Assembly: GCA_946479285.1 (NCBI GenBank)
Contig: CAMLFH010000004.1
Location: 186,001 to 250,000 of the forward strand
Direction: 5' to 3'
From: an uncultured Flavobacteriales bacterium
GTDB taxonomy: Bacteria; Bacteroidota; Bacteroidia; Flavobacteriales; Crocinitomicaceae
DNA length: 64,000 nt
Shown: piece after piece, positions 44,746-51,966 of the stretch
Layout: every line of letters starts with the position of its first letter
Position numbering within the stretch: the stretch's first letter is position 1
The notes under the pieces: model-generated
What the model saw: the letters and a program-made list of their open reading frames with translations, nothing else
Database searches by the model: none
Told to the model about the DNA's origin: nothing
Position numbers and translations under genes: made by a program

Positions 44746-45339
44746 ATGAAAATTCAGAAAGCGATGGATCTGAAATTGTATATGATATTATTGGGTGCAA
44801 ATCCTGCGGGAAGATCCATTGAGCAGCACGATATTTTTTTCGGGATCGGCAGCTCGTTGAAAGAGCTGGTTCCTGCTATGAGAGAATTTTGGCCAGAGTC
44901 AAAAAGCACACTGCACATTGATGCCTGGAGGGAAGTGACGCTGGTAGACGGGTTTCGTGTCCATGTGCAGGAAAAGGGATTGACGGAAAAGAGTTTCACC
45001 GAAACGAACAGCATCAAATTATTTTTTTTGAACCTGGGCGGTTATCGCCAAGGAGAGTTCGAAGAGTTCCATTATAAAATGGTGGTTGCAGCTGAAACGG
45101 TTTCGGAAGCCGTTAAGAAAGCAAAGCAAACCGCTTTTTATCAGCATTTTGGATTCAAAGGTGCTCCTTCACACATCGACGAAAAATTTGGATTGGACGT
45201 GGACGATCTGTATAAAGTAGCAGATATTTTACCTACACAGATGTTGGAAAACTACGAATTGGTTTTGCAACCGGATGATGCCTTCAGCGAGCCGGATGTG
45301 CTGCATTTGCAATATTTGCAGTTAGGAAAAATCAAATAA
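44746..45339 (+). CDS. DUF1543-like protein
   Basis: 197 residues. It shows the DUF1543 layout: LKLYMILLGANPAGRSIEQHD near the N-terminus (8-28), then a second similar half with FFLNLGGYRQGEFEEFHY. The function of this family is unknown. The ATG at 44746 is used; a second at 44764 is equally possible. It is the only plus-strand gene of the array region and lies within module 1. Confidence 0.75.
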   Translation: MKIQKAMDLKLYMILLGANPAGRSIEQHDIFFGIGSSLKELVPAMREFWPESKSTLHIDAWREVTLVDGFRVHVQEKGLTEKSFTETNSIKLFFLNLGGYRQGEFEEFHYKMVVAAETVSEAVKKAKQTAFYQHFGFKGAPSHIDEKFGLDVDDLYKVADILPTQMLENYELVLQPDDAFSEPDVLHLQYLQLGKIK

Positions 45340-45380
45340 AAAGAGACGCAGTCCTACTCTTACTTTTTAGCAAAAAAGGA

Positions 45381-47114
45381 TCACTGAACTTCATTCCAGC
45401 TCCTTTTCATTCCCTCTACTATTCTTCCCGAAGCTTCCTCGCAAAAATCCAACCCTGAATAATCAGGATTGTAACCTCCAATGTGAGGAACAGCAGCAAT
45501 GTAGATTCGGTCATTGAATGCCCAGTATTGATCCAACACCTGAAAATAATCGTTGATACCAATGCCTGCCACTTTCAAAAAATACTCGCCGTTCCGCTCA
45601 TTCACTTCCGAATGTTGCTCTTCAATCAATTTCAAAGCGTTTTCCGGTTTGCGAAATTTAAGATAAGCCGGTGAAAGGGAAAAATCGTCGCGCAGGCTTT
45701 TGAAAGGGAATTGTTCGTAAGAAAAATGCCTTTGTCCGCTGCAATCAACAAATGTAAAGTAATGATCAGCTTGTTCTTCACCCACTTCGTTGGTATATTC
45801 CAGGATTGCTCCTCTATCAGAATGAACTTTGAAGGTGCTGTCAGCGCCCACTGCTTTTAATTCCAGTACTCCGGCCTCGTGTAAGGCAATTAACTCCCAT
45901 GCGGAACTTTGCGGAATCGAAGCTATAATAACCGAAATGAGTGGAGCCAGTGTTTTTTGAAGGCGAAGCATATCTTCTGCAGAAAAATATTTGGCGGGAT
46001 AATTCATCGCAAAACTTAATTGCGCCAGCAGTTCTTTCCATCTGATAGATTGTTTGCGTTTGATAGATTTTTCCGCTTCTGCCAGTTCTGCAATTAAAAG
46101 CTGAAACGGATCGATGCGTTCACGTAAATCCATACTATTTTCCACAAACTTTTCCAGGTCCCAATCACGAATCCGCTCGTAAAATTCAGGATCTTTCTTT
46201 TTTAATCCTTGTTTAAAGCAACGGTCAAAGATAAAGTCCAGTGGAATAAAACCATCATGTTCTGCTCGAATCTCAGCTATTTCCTCCTGACTCAATAACG
46301 AGATCCCGGAACTGCCAAATTCATCCAAATGAAAACGAACTGCCGGAAGTAAACCACTTCGGGAATGAAGTACGAGTTTAAAATCCGGATTATTTTCAGA
46401 CAACTCATAAATGAGCTTGTCATTTTTGCGAACAAAACGGCCATTGTGACGTGCAAGCGTTTTTATGGCGTCGATGGCAGTTAAAGAAGCTCCCTTTATA
46501 CAAACCGAATGATTGACTTCAAACTCCAGTTTCGCCGGCGGATAGGGAGAATCAAACCAACCTGTTGTAATCCCTTCTGAACTCTTAGGCCATTGATGCC
46601 CCGTTGCAACAACCAGATAGTCGAAATGCAAATCCGTGGTTGTGTCAGTTATTACAACTACCTCCTTTCTGTCTGGTAAATTAACAATATCTTTAACGCT
46701 CGTATTCAGGAGAACGGTTGTTTCAATGCCAAGAGATGAAGCGCGATTCAAAAGCAGTTCGAACTGATCAGAAAGGTATGAACCAAATAATAATCTTGGC
46801 AGTACTTTGTATTCATTGAAACGTGGAAGATCAATGCCAAATCGTTCCAAAAGGGTCGGCGGAAGTTTTTCCATCCACGAACTCAAATCGGTTTCCAAAT
46901 CCGGAAGCTCACTCCCGGAAATATTGGTGACGTGTTCGCGATTTGCACCTAAGTCACTGTACGGCATGCCTGCGCCCAATCGCTCCCTGCTTTCAAAAAT
47001 AGTTATATGAAGATTCGTTTCACCACTATTAACCAGGTGTTTCACCATAAAGAGACCGGTAGGACCTCCCCCAACAATACCAATGCGCTTTTTCGAAATT
47101 GTTCCGTCCATCAT
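45381..47114 (-). CDS. FAD/NAD(P)-binding protein
   Basis: 577 residues with an N-terminal dinucleotide-binding fold (RIGIVGGGPTGLFMVKHL, about 10-27) and the second NAD-like fold near 175-240 (VVATGHQWP, CIKGASLTAIDAIKTLA). It belongs to the PF13454-type family that is often seen in bacterial secondary metabolism and siderophore or amine oxidation. The substrate is unknown. Convergent to the DUF1543 gene. Confidence 0.75.
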   Translation of the reverse strand: MMDGTISKKRIGIVGGGPTGLFMVKHLVNSGETNLHITIFESRERLGAGMPYSDLGANREHVTNISGSELPDLETDLSSWMEKLPPTLLERFGIDLPRFNEYKVLPRLLFGSYLSDQFELLLNRASSLGIETTVLLNTSVKDIVNLPDRKEVVVITDTTTDLHFDYLVVATGHQWPKSSEGITTGWFDSPYPPAKLEFEVNHSVCIKGASLTAIDAIKTLARHNGRFVRKNDKLIYELSENNPDFKLVLHSRSGLLPAVRFHLDEFGSSGISLLSQEEIAEIRAEHDGFIPLDFIFDRCFKQGLKKKDPEFYERIRDWDLEKFVENSMDLRERIDPFQLLIAELAEAEKSIKRKQSIRWKELLAQLSFAMNYPAKYFSAEDMLRLQKTLAPLISVIIASIPQSSAWELIALHEAGVLELKAVGADSTFKVHSDRGAILEYTNEVGEEQADHYFTFVDCSGQRHFSYEQFPFKSLRDDFSLSPAYLKFRKPENALKLIEEQHSEVNERNGEYFLKVAGIGINDYFQVLDQYWAFNDRIYIAAVPHIGGYNPDYSGLDFCEEASGRIVEGMKRSWNEVQ

Positions 47115-47248
47115 AAGGCAATTCTACTTCCCGGCCAAAATAGTGATGAACCGGCGAAACATCTTATAGATTTGAAAATTTTATACTAATTTATGATAGC
47201 CAGCACTAGTGGGAAAAGAGTTTTACTTGTCTGGTGGTACAAAGTTTT

Positions 47249-47758
47249 TCAGTTTAAGTCTAACGTGTACAACCAATATTTTTTACCGAACAAAGGAGGA
47301 ATTTCTTTAAGGACATTAAAGCCTATGCTTTCATAAATATGTCTTGCAGCGTCCATGAATTCAGATGTATGAAGAGCAATTGTCTTTTCATTACTTTGAG
47401 TTGCATGGTCGATACACATTTTAGTCAACGTTTTGGAAATGCCTTGTCCGCGATATTTTGGATGAACTGCAACCTTTCTGATATAAGACCAATCAGTCTT
47501 AAAGAGGTCCGTTGGGTTACCGCTTGGAATAATGTAAGCAACCCCAATTATTTTGTCGCTGTCAAGACATATAAAGCACTTTGCAATTTTAAGAACGTCA
47601 ATGAGTTTTTGTCTGTCCTGCAAATTGCCATTGAATATTTCCCAATTGTCTGGCGTGAAAACACTTTGAAATTGTCCGTTTGCAATTATGGCAAGCTCTT
47701 GTAACTGCTCAATGTCGTTAATTGTCCCGATGCGATATGAAAGATTGTTTTTTGTCAT
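47249..47758 (-). CDS. GNAT-family N-acetyltransferase
   Basis: 169 residues with the GNAT acetyl-CoA loop VHPKYRGQGISKTL near 107-120, and YESIGFNVLKE near the C-terminus. The substrate cannot be assigned. It is upstream-bounded by the repeat AACTTRTTTATTGACGAATATAWA (47798-47821) and is cargo of module 1. GNATs are common in mobile gene cassettes. Confidence 0.88.
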   Translation of the reverse strand: MTKNNLSYRIGTINDIEQLQELAIIANGQFQSVFTPDNWEIFNGNLQDRQKLIDVLKIAKCFICLDSDKIIGVAYIIPSGNPTDLFKTDWSYIRKVAVHPKYRGQGISKTLTKMCIDHATQSNEKTIALHTSEFMDAARHIYESIGFNVLKEIPPLFGKKYWLYTLDLN

Positions 47759-47797
47759 GATGTCTGCATTATTTTAGGTGTCCCGCCATTTACCACT

Positions 47798-47821
47798 AAC
47801 TTATTTATTGACGAATATAAA
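47798..47821. repeat. 24-bp direct repeat, copy 1
   Basis: AACTTATTTATTGACGAATA plus TAAA, found again at 50190-50213 (AACTTGTTTATTGACGAATA plus TATA) with two differences. In both places it lies just upstream of a cargo gene and just before a hairpin spacer. Confidence 0.7.
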
Positions 47822-47833
47822 TAGATTTCTCCA

Positions 47834-47907
47834 CCCTCAATACTCACACTCTTCCCTGAAAGAAAAAAGCATAGATTCAGGGTGAGCGGGAGAGTGAGTA
47901 CTGAGGG
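47834..47907. repeat. Long hairpin in spacer 1
   Basis: The outer arms CCCTCAATACTCAC (47834-47847) and GTGAGTACTGAGGG (47894-47907) pair with one mismatch, and the inner arms CCCTGAA (47854-47860) and TTCAGGG (47876-47882) also pair, giving a long interrupted stem. It stands where the other modules have a tRNA 3'-end fragment. Confidence 0.55.
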
Positions 47908-47912
47908 AAAAG

Positions 47913-47945
47913 AAAAAGCATCTTACTCGCGTAAAATGCTTTTTT
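47913..47945. terminator. Bidirectional terminator in spacer 1
   Basis: AAAAAGCAT and ATGCTTTTTT pair with an inner TTAC/GTAA stem and a TCGC loop. T-runs on both sides suggest termination of both strands. It lies between the GNAT and LRR cargo. Confidence 0.6.
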
Positions 47946-47950
47946 CTTTT

Positions 47951-48040
47951 GTGACCTCAAACGGGGAAATGTCAAACTTTTTAATGGAGGATATGGAGAG
48001 GGTTTTGCAGCTTGAAACTATTGATGAATGCGAAGTTTAA
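47951..48040 (+). repeat. Conserved frame remnant, copy 2
   Basis: Starts GTGACCTCAAACGGGG and runs in frame through SNFLMEDMERVLQLETI to a TAA at 48038. Most differences from the other copies are at third codon positions or give similar residues, as expected for a formerly coding sequence. Confidence 0.75.
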
Positions 48041-48100
48041 CTGAAATTCGATGCAGAACCATTAGTGCGAAAGTCGTTTAAGGTTTTGTCGCAATCATTT

Positions 48101-48970
48101 TTACAGGTCACGAGTCCAAAAAGTTTGCGAATTATCTCCTTTTAGGGCTTTAAAATTAACTGTAATATCCTCCAGATTTTTATGGTTTAATAGTTTATTT
48201 ATACTTCCCCTTTTTAACTCAGTTTCAATATTTATACAAAGCAGAGATTCCAGATAATCCAAATTTTCGATTTTATCAAAACTACCCTGAACTCCTAATT
48301 CCTCTAGCCTTGAGTGGTTGCTTAAATCCGGAAATTGAGTGAAATTTCTACCAATTGTTAATCTGGTTAAATTTGATAGCGCATCCATATTTTCCAACTT
48401 TTTTATTTTATTATCATGAAGCGTTAGTCGTTTCAGATTCGTCAGATGGTTTATGTTTTCTATGGATTTAATTTTATTGCTATCCAGGTATAATGCCTGC
48501 AGTTTCGTTAGTGAGTCTAAGCCTTTTATTTTCTTAATCCCACCTTTATATCCATTAAATCTTAAATCCAGAATTATGAGTTCGGTTAATTTTTCAAGTC
48601 CCTGAATTTTGGTAATTCCATTACCCCCTAAATCAAGAAATTCAAGTGCCGTTAAATTTTCTATTCCACAAATTTCGCTGATTCGATTGGAAGCTAAACT
48701 CAAATCTGTTAAGTGAGTAAAATGCTTAAGTGGAGACATATCTTCCACTTTCCAACTAGTGATATACAACACTTTCAAATGCGCACTTAAGGGAAGTAAA
48801 ACAGTTATATCACTAAAATATTCAGGGTGACTACATTGGACACCAGTTTTCCAGATTCCATTTAAATAAAGTTCTGTAACATTATCATTTTCATCAAGTA
48901 CGTAACTGTCGTCTCCATTAAAATCAATACGAAAGTTATCTTGCAGGTATTTCAGGAATTCGTGTTTCAT
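48101..48970 (-). CDS. Leucine-rich repeat protein
   Basis: 289 residues with about eight LRR units of 22 residues (L-x2-L-x2-L-x-L-x-x-N), for example TALEFLDLGGNGITKI, LIILDLRFNG and LQALYLDSNKIKSI, flanked by irregular ends. Similar to bacterial internalin-like or SDS22-like LRRs. No signal peptide, so probably cytoplasmic. It is the only gene of module 2. Confidence 0.85.
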   Translation of the reverse strand: MKHEFLKYLQDNFRIDFNGDDSYVLDENDNVTELYLNGIWKTGVQCSHPEYFSDITVLLPLSAHLKVLYITSWKVEDMSPLKHFTHLTDLSLASNRISEICGIENLTALEFLDLGGNGITKIQGLEKLTELIILDLRFNGYKGGIKKIKGLDSLTKLQALYLDSNKIKSIENINHLTNLKRLTLHDNKIKKLENMDALSNLTRLTIGRNFTQFPDLSNHSRLEELGVQGSFDKIENLDYLESLLCINIETELKRGSINKLLNHKNLEDITVNFKALKGDNSQTFWTRDL

Positions 48971-49041
48971 AAGTTGGTGGTATTTACGATGGTGCTATAA
49001 TTTGCCAGCAGTTGTTTTGAACAAAGATAACCAGCTTTTTT

Positions 49042-49205
49042 GTTACCTCGTCAGGATTAAAGATCCTTCGTCAGTACGTGCAGTGGATAAAATGCTCAGT
49101 TTGTTGCACAAACCTGATCCTTTTGCCTTTCCTTCGATCACGAATTAAAAATTCGCATCGCCTGAAATGCAAAATGCCTACCCAAAGGGTGAGCATTTTA
49201 TCAGA
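49042..49205. repeat. Spacer 2 with a degenerate tRNA 3'-end fragment
   Basis: It starts GTTACCTCGTCAGGATTA, the reverse complement of a tRNA-Arg 3' end with two changes, and holds a hairpin with arms AAAATGC and GCATTTT around ACCC/GGGT near 49162-49200. It ends at the next frame remnant. It corresponds in position and size (164 bp) to the 175-bp spacers at 50225 and 51255. Confidence 0.65.
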
Positions 49206-49313
49206 GTGACCTCAAGCGGGGAAATGTCAAACTTTTTGATGGAAGATTTGAAGCGTGTATTGCAACTTGAAACCATTGAAAAGCATGGTTTTTCAATGAG
49301 ATTGGAGGTATAA
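49206..49313 (+). repeat. Conserved frame remnant, copy 3
   Basis: 36 codons, starting GTGACCTCAAGCGGGG and encoding SNFLMEDLKRVLQLETI, with a longer end (GFSMRLEV) and stop at 49311. The stop codon is part of TAACGG, the start of the attC-like element. Confidence 0.75.
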
Positions 49314-49440
49314 CGGTTTGCAGCTACAAGAAGTTGGGGATTACGAAGCGCAAAACTGTCTGCCAGCAATGAACTTGATACGAAGTACAAAATTTCATGT
49401 AACCACTGAACCGCCAATTTCTTGCAGGTGCTGTTAGCGG
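49310..49440. repeat. attC-like inverted repeat
   Basis: A 131-bp element with ends ATAACGG (49310) and CTGTTAGCGG (49440). Near the ends, GCAGCTACAAGAAGTTGG and the reverse complement of CCAATTTCTTGCAGGTGC match at 15 of 18 positions, so it folds into one long imperfect hairpin. Length, the TAAC...GTTA ends and the position just after a short gene are like integron attC sites. Confidence 0.6.
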
Positions 49441-49448
49441 TTCGTTGT

Positions 49449-49931
49449 TTATTCTTTCGGTCTTGCAAATTTTGCCATTTCGCTCATACCTTCACCTTTC
49501 CGCCAAACGTTGCGGAATACCCATTCATTTATTTGCCACTGACCATTTGTCTTAATGGCTTTTGTAAGTAAAACACCACCTGCGTGAAAGTATTTTCCTT
49601 TAAGAGATGGGTTTTCAGCGATGTCTGCCCAAACGTGCATTGCTGTCAGGTTCATTCTTATTGTCGCTTGGTCGTTGTGAATCTCAATGACAAAGTCACT
49701 TGTTGTGTGTTGCGTCGCTTGAAAACGTTCAAAACTTTTAATTTGTCCATCAAGTATATTGTCGGGTCCAATAGAGACGGCACCGTTTGGCTTTACAATT
49801 TGTGCGTCTGAAGTGAAGGTTAATTCAACAATTTTCTTGTCAAGGAGCTTGTCATCAATAGCTTTGAAATACCGGATGTGTAAGTCACTTATGATTGTTC
49901 GTTCTATGATTTCTTTTAATTGTTCTTCCAT
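49449..49931 (-). CDS. SnoaL/NTF2-like protein
   Basis: 160 residues of the SnoaL-like alpha+beta barrel fold: an amphipathic N-terminal helix (about 1-30, IERTIISDLHIRYFKAID), the FERFQATQHTTSDFVIEI strands and GGVLLTKAIKTNGQWQINEW at the C-terminus. Such proteins bind small hydrophobic or polyketide-like molecules, or are ketosteroid-isomerase-like; function here is not known. It is the only gene of module 3, next to the attC-like repeat. Confidence 0.85.
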   Translation of the reverse strand: MEEQLKEIIERTIISDLHIRYFKAIDDKLLDKKIVELTFTSDAQIVKPNGAVSIGPDNILDGQIKSFERFQATQHTTSDFVIEIHNDQATIRMNLTAMHVWADIAENPSLKGKYFHAGGVLLTKAIKTNGQWQINEWVFRNVWRKGEGMSEMAKFARPKE

Positions 49932-50189
49932 TATCTTTTGGCGTTTGTTAATCTCTTTGGGTCGTCAGCAACCAGGACCGCTAACATTTTATAGCTACCC
50001 GAGGTGGCATAAAAGCGAGCCAAGTTCTCTCTGTCGAAGATAATCCTTCTTCGTGAAAACCAAATGCCCAAGCCAGAAAAATTCAGCTATTTGGGTGAAA
50101 TGCGGTTGGCGATCCCTTTTTTCATTATGCTCGTTTAGTTTGTTAGCCTTTAATAGTTAGTTGAGGTATCGTCAGTTACAATGACCGTT
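49932..50189. other. Non-coding part of module 3
   Basis: About 260 bp upstream of the SnoaL-like gene without a convincing frame. A copy of CCGCTAAC (49979-49986) matches the outer end of the attC-like element in inverse orientation and may be the other cassette boundary. Confidence 0.35.
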
Positions 50190-50213
50190 AACTTGTTTAT
50201 TGACGAATATATA
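50190..50213. repeat. 24-bp direct repeat, copy 2
   Basis: Matches 47798-47821 with two differences; see there. It ends 11 bp before the tRNA 3'-end fragment at 50225. Confidence 0.7.
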
Positions 50214-50224
50214 AGCAGTTTTTC

Positions 50225-50399
50225 GTGACCTTGTCAGGATTACAGATCCTCTCGTATTGTTCATAACGAGCATGGAACCCGCCATTCCGCCACGGCGGAT
50301 GGCCAGGGTTTTTCATTTCAGTTGCTTACAAAAGCACAGCTTTTGACACAACCAAAAATGAAAAACCCGGTTCATCTTTTGATGAACCGGGTTTCTTTC
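50225..50399. repeat. Spacer 3, 175-bp repeat copy A
   Basis: It starts GTGACCTTGTCAGGATTA, an intact tRNA-Arg 3' end (reverse complement), and ends with a 13-bp stem AACCCGGTTCATC/GATGAACCGGGTT at 50364-50393, a likely terminator. It is about 98% identical to 51255-51429 (three differences seen). Confidence 0.8.
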
Positions 50400-50498
50400 G
50401 TGACCTCAAGCGGGGAAACTTCTAACCTTTTGATAGAGGATTTGGAAAGGGTGTTGCAACTTGAAACGATTGAAAAATTTGAAGTTCAAATGAAATAA
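50400..50498 (+). repeat. Conserved frame remnant, copy 4
   Basis: 33 codons, GTGACCTCAAGCGGGG to a TAA at 50496, encoding SNLLIEDLERVLQLETI, then EKFEVQMK. It is followed after 6 bp by ATAACG, like copy 3. Confidence 0.75.
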
Positions 50499-50557
50499 GA
50501 GGCATAACGTTTTCCATACATTTAAAAGGACTAACAAGTATAGTCATTTTTCCGCTT

Positions 50558-50574
50558 TTGCTTATTTGGTGTTA
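50558..50574. repeat. 17-bp direct repeat, left copy
   Basis: TTGCTTATTTGGTGTTA, identical to 51223-51239, placed 8 bp before the stop-codon end of the lipoprotein gene. The two copies are exactly 665 bp apart and enclose only that gene. Confidence 0.75.
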
Positions 50575-50582
50575 TAAGCAGT

Positions 50583-51209
50583 TCATTTTATTACTATCCG
50601 TTGCACTCCGCTTTGTTTTAGGACTTCTAATAACTCAACAAATGCATCAATTGTTGAAGTTCCTAAATCAATAAATATCGCTTGTCTATCTTTTTCATTT
50701 TCAATGCTTATGCTGTGTATCACTTCTTGAAAACCAGTTTGTGGATTAATCTCTTTATTATCATCTGCATCGATCCATTTTTTACCCCATGTAATTAATT
50801 TATCCATGTTTTGAACACTTCCTTCAATAACAATATTTAAATTATTCCATTGAAAAGGATTTAGTTCTATTACTCCTACATTGGATGCAATTTCTAATTT
50901 TTCATGGTTAAATTGAACACTTGAATTATAATCATTTATCGAAAACTCCCCGTTCTCATCTTTTAACAAACAGTCAGGTCTATATAAACGAAAAAGTTCT
51001 TCTTCCGATTCATTATTCATAGCAAGAAGAGATTCTTTTACTCCATCACAATTAACGGATAATTCAGTGTATTCATTTAAATAAGCTTCCCTCTGAGACT
51101 TTAGAATATTTTCGAGAGTCCTAAATGTTTGGTCTTCTGTAGAATGATTATTACAACCAAGTGTTATTAGTAATAATACAATGTTTATATTCTTAAGTTT
51201 AAAATTCAC
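50583..51209 (-). CDS. Putative lipoprotein
   Basis: 208 residues starting MNFKLKNINIVLLLITLGCNN: a lipobox (LITLGC, Cys19) predicts a lipid anchor. The remainder is mixed alpha/beta with no recognised domain. It is the only gene of module 4, flanked by the 17-bp direct repeats at 50558 and 51223. Confidence 0.7.
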   Translation of the reverse strand: MNFKLKNINIVLLLITLGCNNHSTEDQTFRTLENILKSQREAYLNEYTELSVNCDGVKESLLAMNNESEEELFRLYRPDCLLKDENGEFSINDYNSSVQFNHEKLEIASNVGVIELNPFQWNNLNIVIEGSVQNMDKLITWGKKWIDADDNKEINPQTGFQEVIHSISIENEKDRQAIFIDLGTSTIDAFVELLEVLKQSGVQRIVIK

Positions 51210-51222
51210 AGTTGTCGTTTTA

Positions 51223-51239
51223 TTGCTTATTTGGTGTTA
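51223..51239. repeat. 17-bp direct repeat, right copy
   Basis: TTGCTTATTTGGTGTTA, identical to 50558-50574. It lies 16 bp before the tRNA 3'-end fragment at 51255. Confidence 0.75.
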
Positions 51240-51254
51240 CCACACGTTATCAAA

Positions 51255-51429
51255 GTGACCTTGTCAGGATTAAAGATCCTCTCGTTTTGTTCATAACGAG
51301 CATGGAACCCGCCATTCCGCCACGGCGGATGGCCAGGGTTTTTCATTTCAGTTGCTTACAAAAGCACAGCTTTTGACACAACCAAAAATGAAAAACCCGG
51401 TTCATCTTTTGATGAACCGGGTTCCTTTC
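51255..51429. repeat. Spacer 4, 175-bp repeat copy B with tRNA terminator
   Basis: Begins with GTGACCTTGTCAGGATTA and reaches the tRNA-Arg gene at its other end. On the minus strand, the 13-bp stem at 51394-51423 followed by TTTTTCATTTTT is the likely terminator of the tRNA. About 98% identical to copy A. Confidence 0.8.
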
Positions 51430-51430
51430 G

Positions 51431-51504
51431 TGACCTTGTCAGGATTCAAACCTGAAACCTCCACAGCCGTAATGTGGTGCTCTATTCAGTTGAGCTACAA
51501 AGCC
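51431..51504 (-). tRNA. tRNA-Arg (anticodon ACG)
   Basis: 74 nt on the minus strand. All four stems pair: acceptor GGCTTTG/CAAGGTC (two G-U), D-arm GCTC/GAGC, anticodon stem CCACA/TGTGG with loop TTACGGC (anticodon ACG) and T-arm TCAGG/CCTGA around TTTGAAT. The discriminator base is A, and no CCA is encoded. It reads CGU-type codons. Its 3' end is copied in the array to its left. Confidence 0.93.
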
Positions 51505-51605
51505 ATTTCCGCGCTCTTCTTATCGTTGATTGCGGGCACAAAGATACGTTCTTTTTTCTTTTCTACAAGCAATCAATGCTATTTTTTTCTCGCTGAATCG
51601 AATTT

Positions 51606-51875
51606 TTATTGGATTTCAGCAGTTATTCCTCTTTCTAACAGGGCAGTACACATTGGCTCCAATTTTTCATAATCACCGCGTTTTACCTGACATTTTCCTT
51701 TATAATGAATAATCCAGGTACATTGTTCTGCCTGTTCTACTTCGTGTTTGCATACTTTGATCAATGATTCAATTACGTGATCAATTGTATTGAAATCATC
51801 ATTGAATATGATTAAATCCTTCTGCTCTGTGAGCAATTCCAGGACTTCCGTTTCGTAATGTTCAAGCGTTTGCAT
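51606..51875 (-). CDS. clpS: ClpS adaptor protein
   Basis: 89 residues with the ClpS fold, the NDDFNTIDHVIESLI motif (substrate-binding Asp-Asp and N-degron pocket) and the C-terminal HYKGKCQVKRGDYEKLEP strand. It brings N-degron proteins to ClpAP and is an ATP-dependent proteolysis regulator. It stands alone; a TAACTTTG -7 box lies on the minus strand at 51905-51898, about 23 bp upstream of the start. Confidence 0.92.
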   Translation of the reverse strand: MQTLEHYETEVLELLTEQKDLIIFNDDFNTIDHVIESLIKVCKHEVEQAEQCTWIIHYKGKCQVKRGDYEKLEPMCTALLERGITAEIQ

Positions 51876-51897
51876 GATATTTCTTTCTTTTGTTTTA

Positions 51898-51905
51898 CAA
51901 AGTTA
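51898..51905 (-). promoter_or_regulatory. -7 box of the clpS promoter
   Basis: TAACTTTG on the minus strand fits TAnnTTTG. No good -33 TTG was found at the usual spacing, so the call is weak. Confidence 0.4.
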
Positions 51906-51966
51906 GTACTTTCTTTACAGAATGAGAAACAGAAACAGAATGACGATTAAATCTTCATTCTCATTT

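Noticed and set aside
49042..51261. The tRNA 3'-end copies as additional tRNA genes
   Set aside because: Only about 17 nt of the 3' end are retained; the D-arm and anticodon stem do not form, so they are fragments, not genes.
44576..51504. A classical transposon or prophage in the array region
   Set aside because: No transposase, recombinase, phage structural or replication gene is present, and no terminal inverted repeats with target duplication could be placed.
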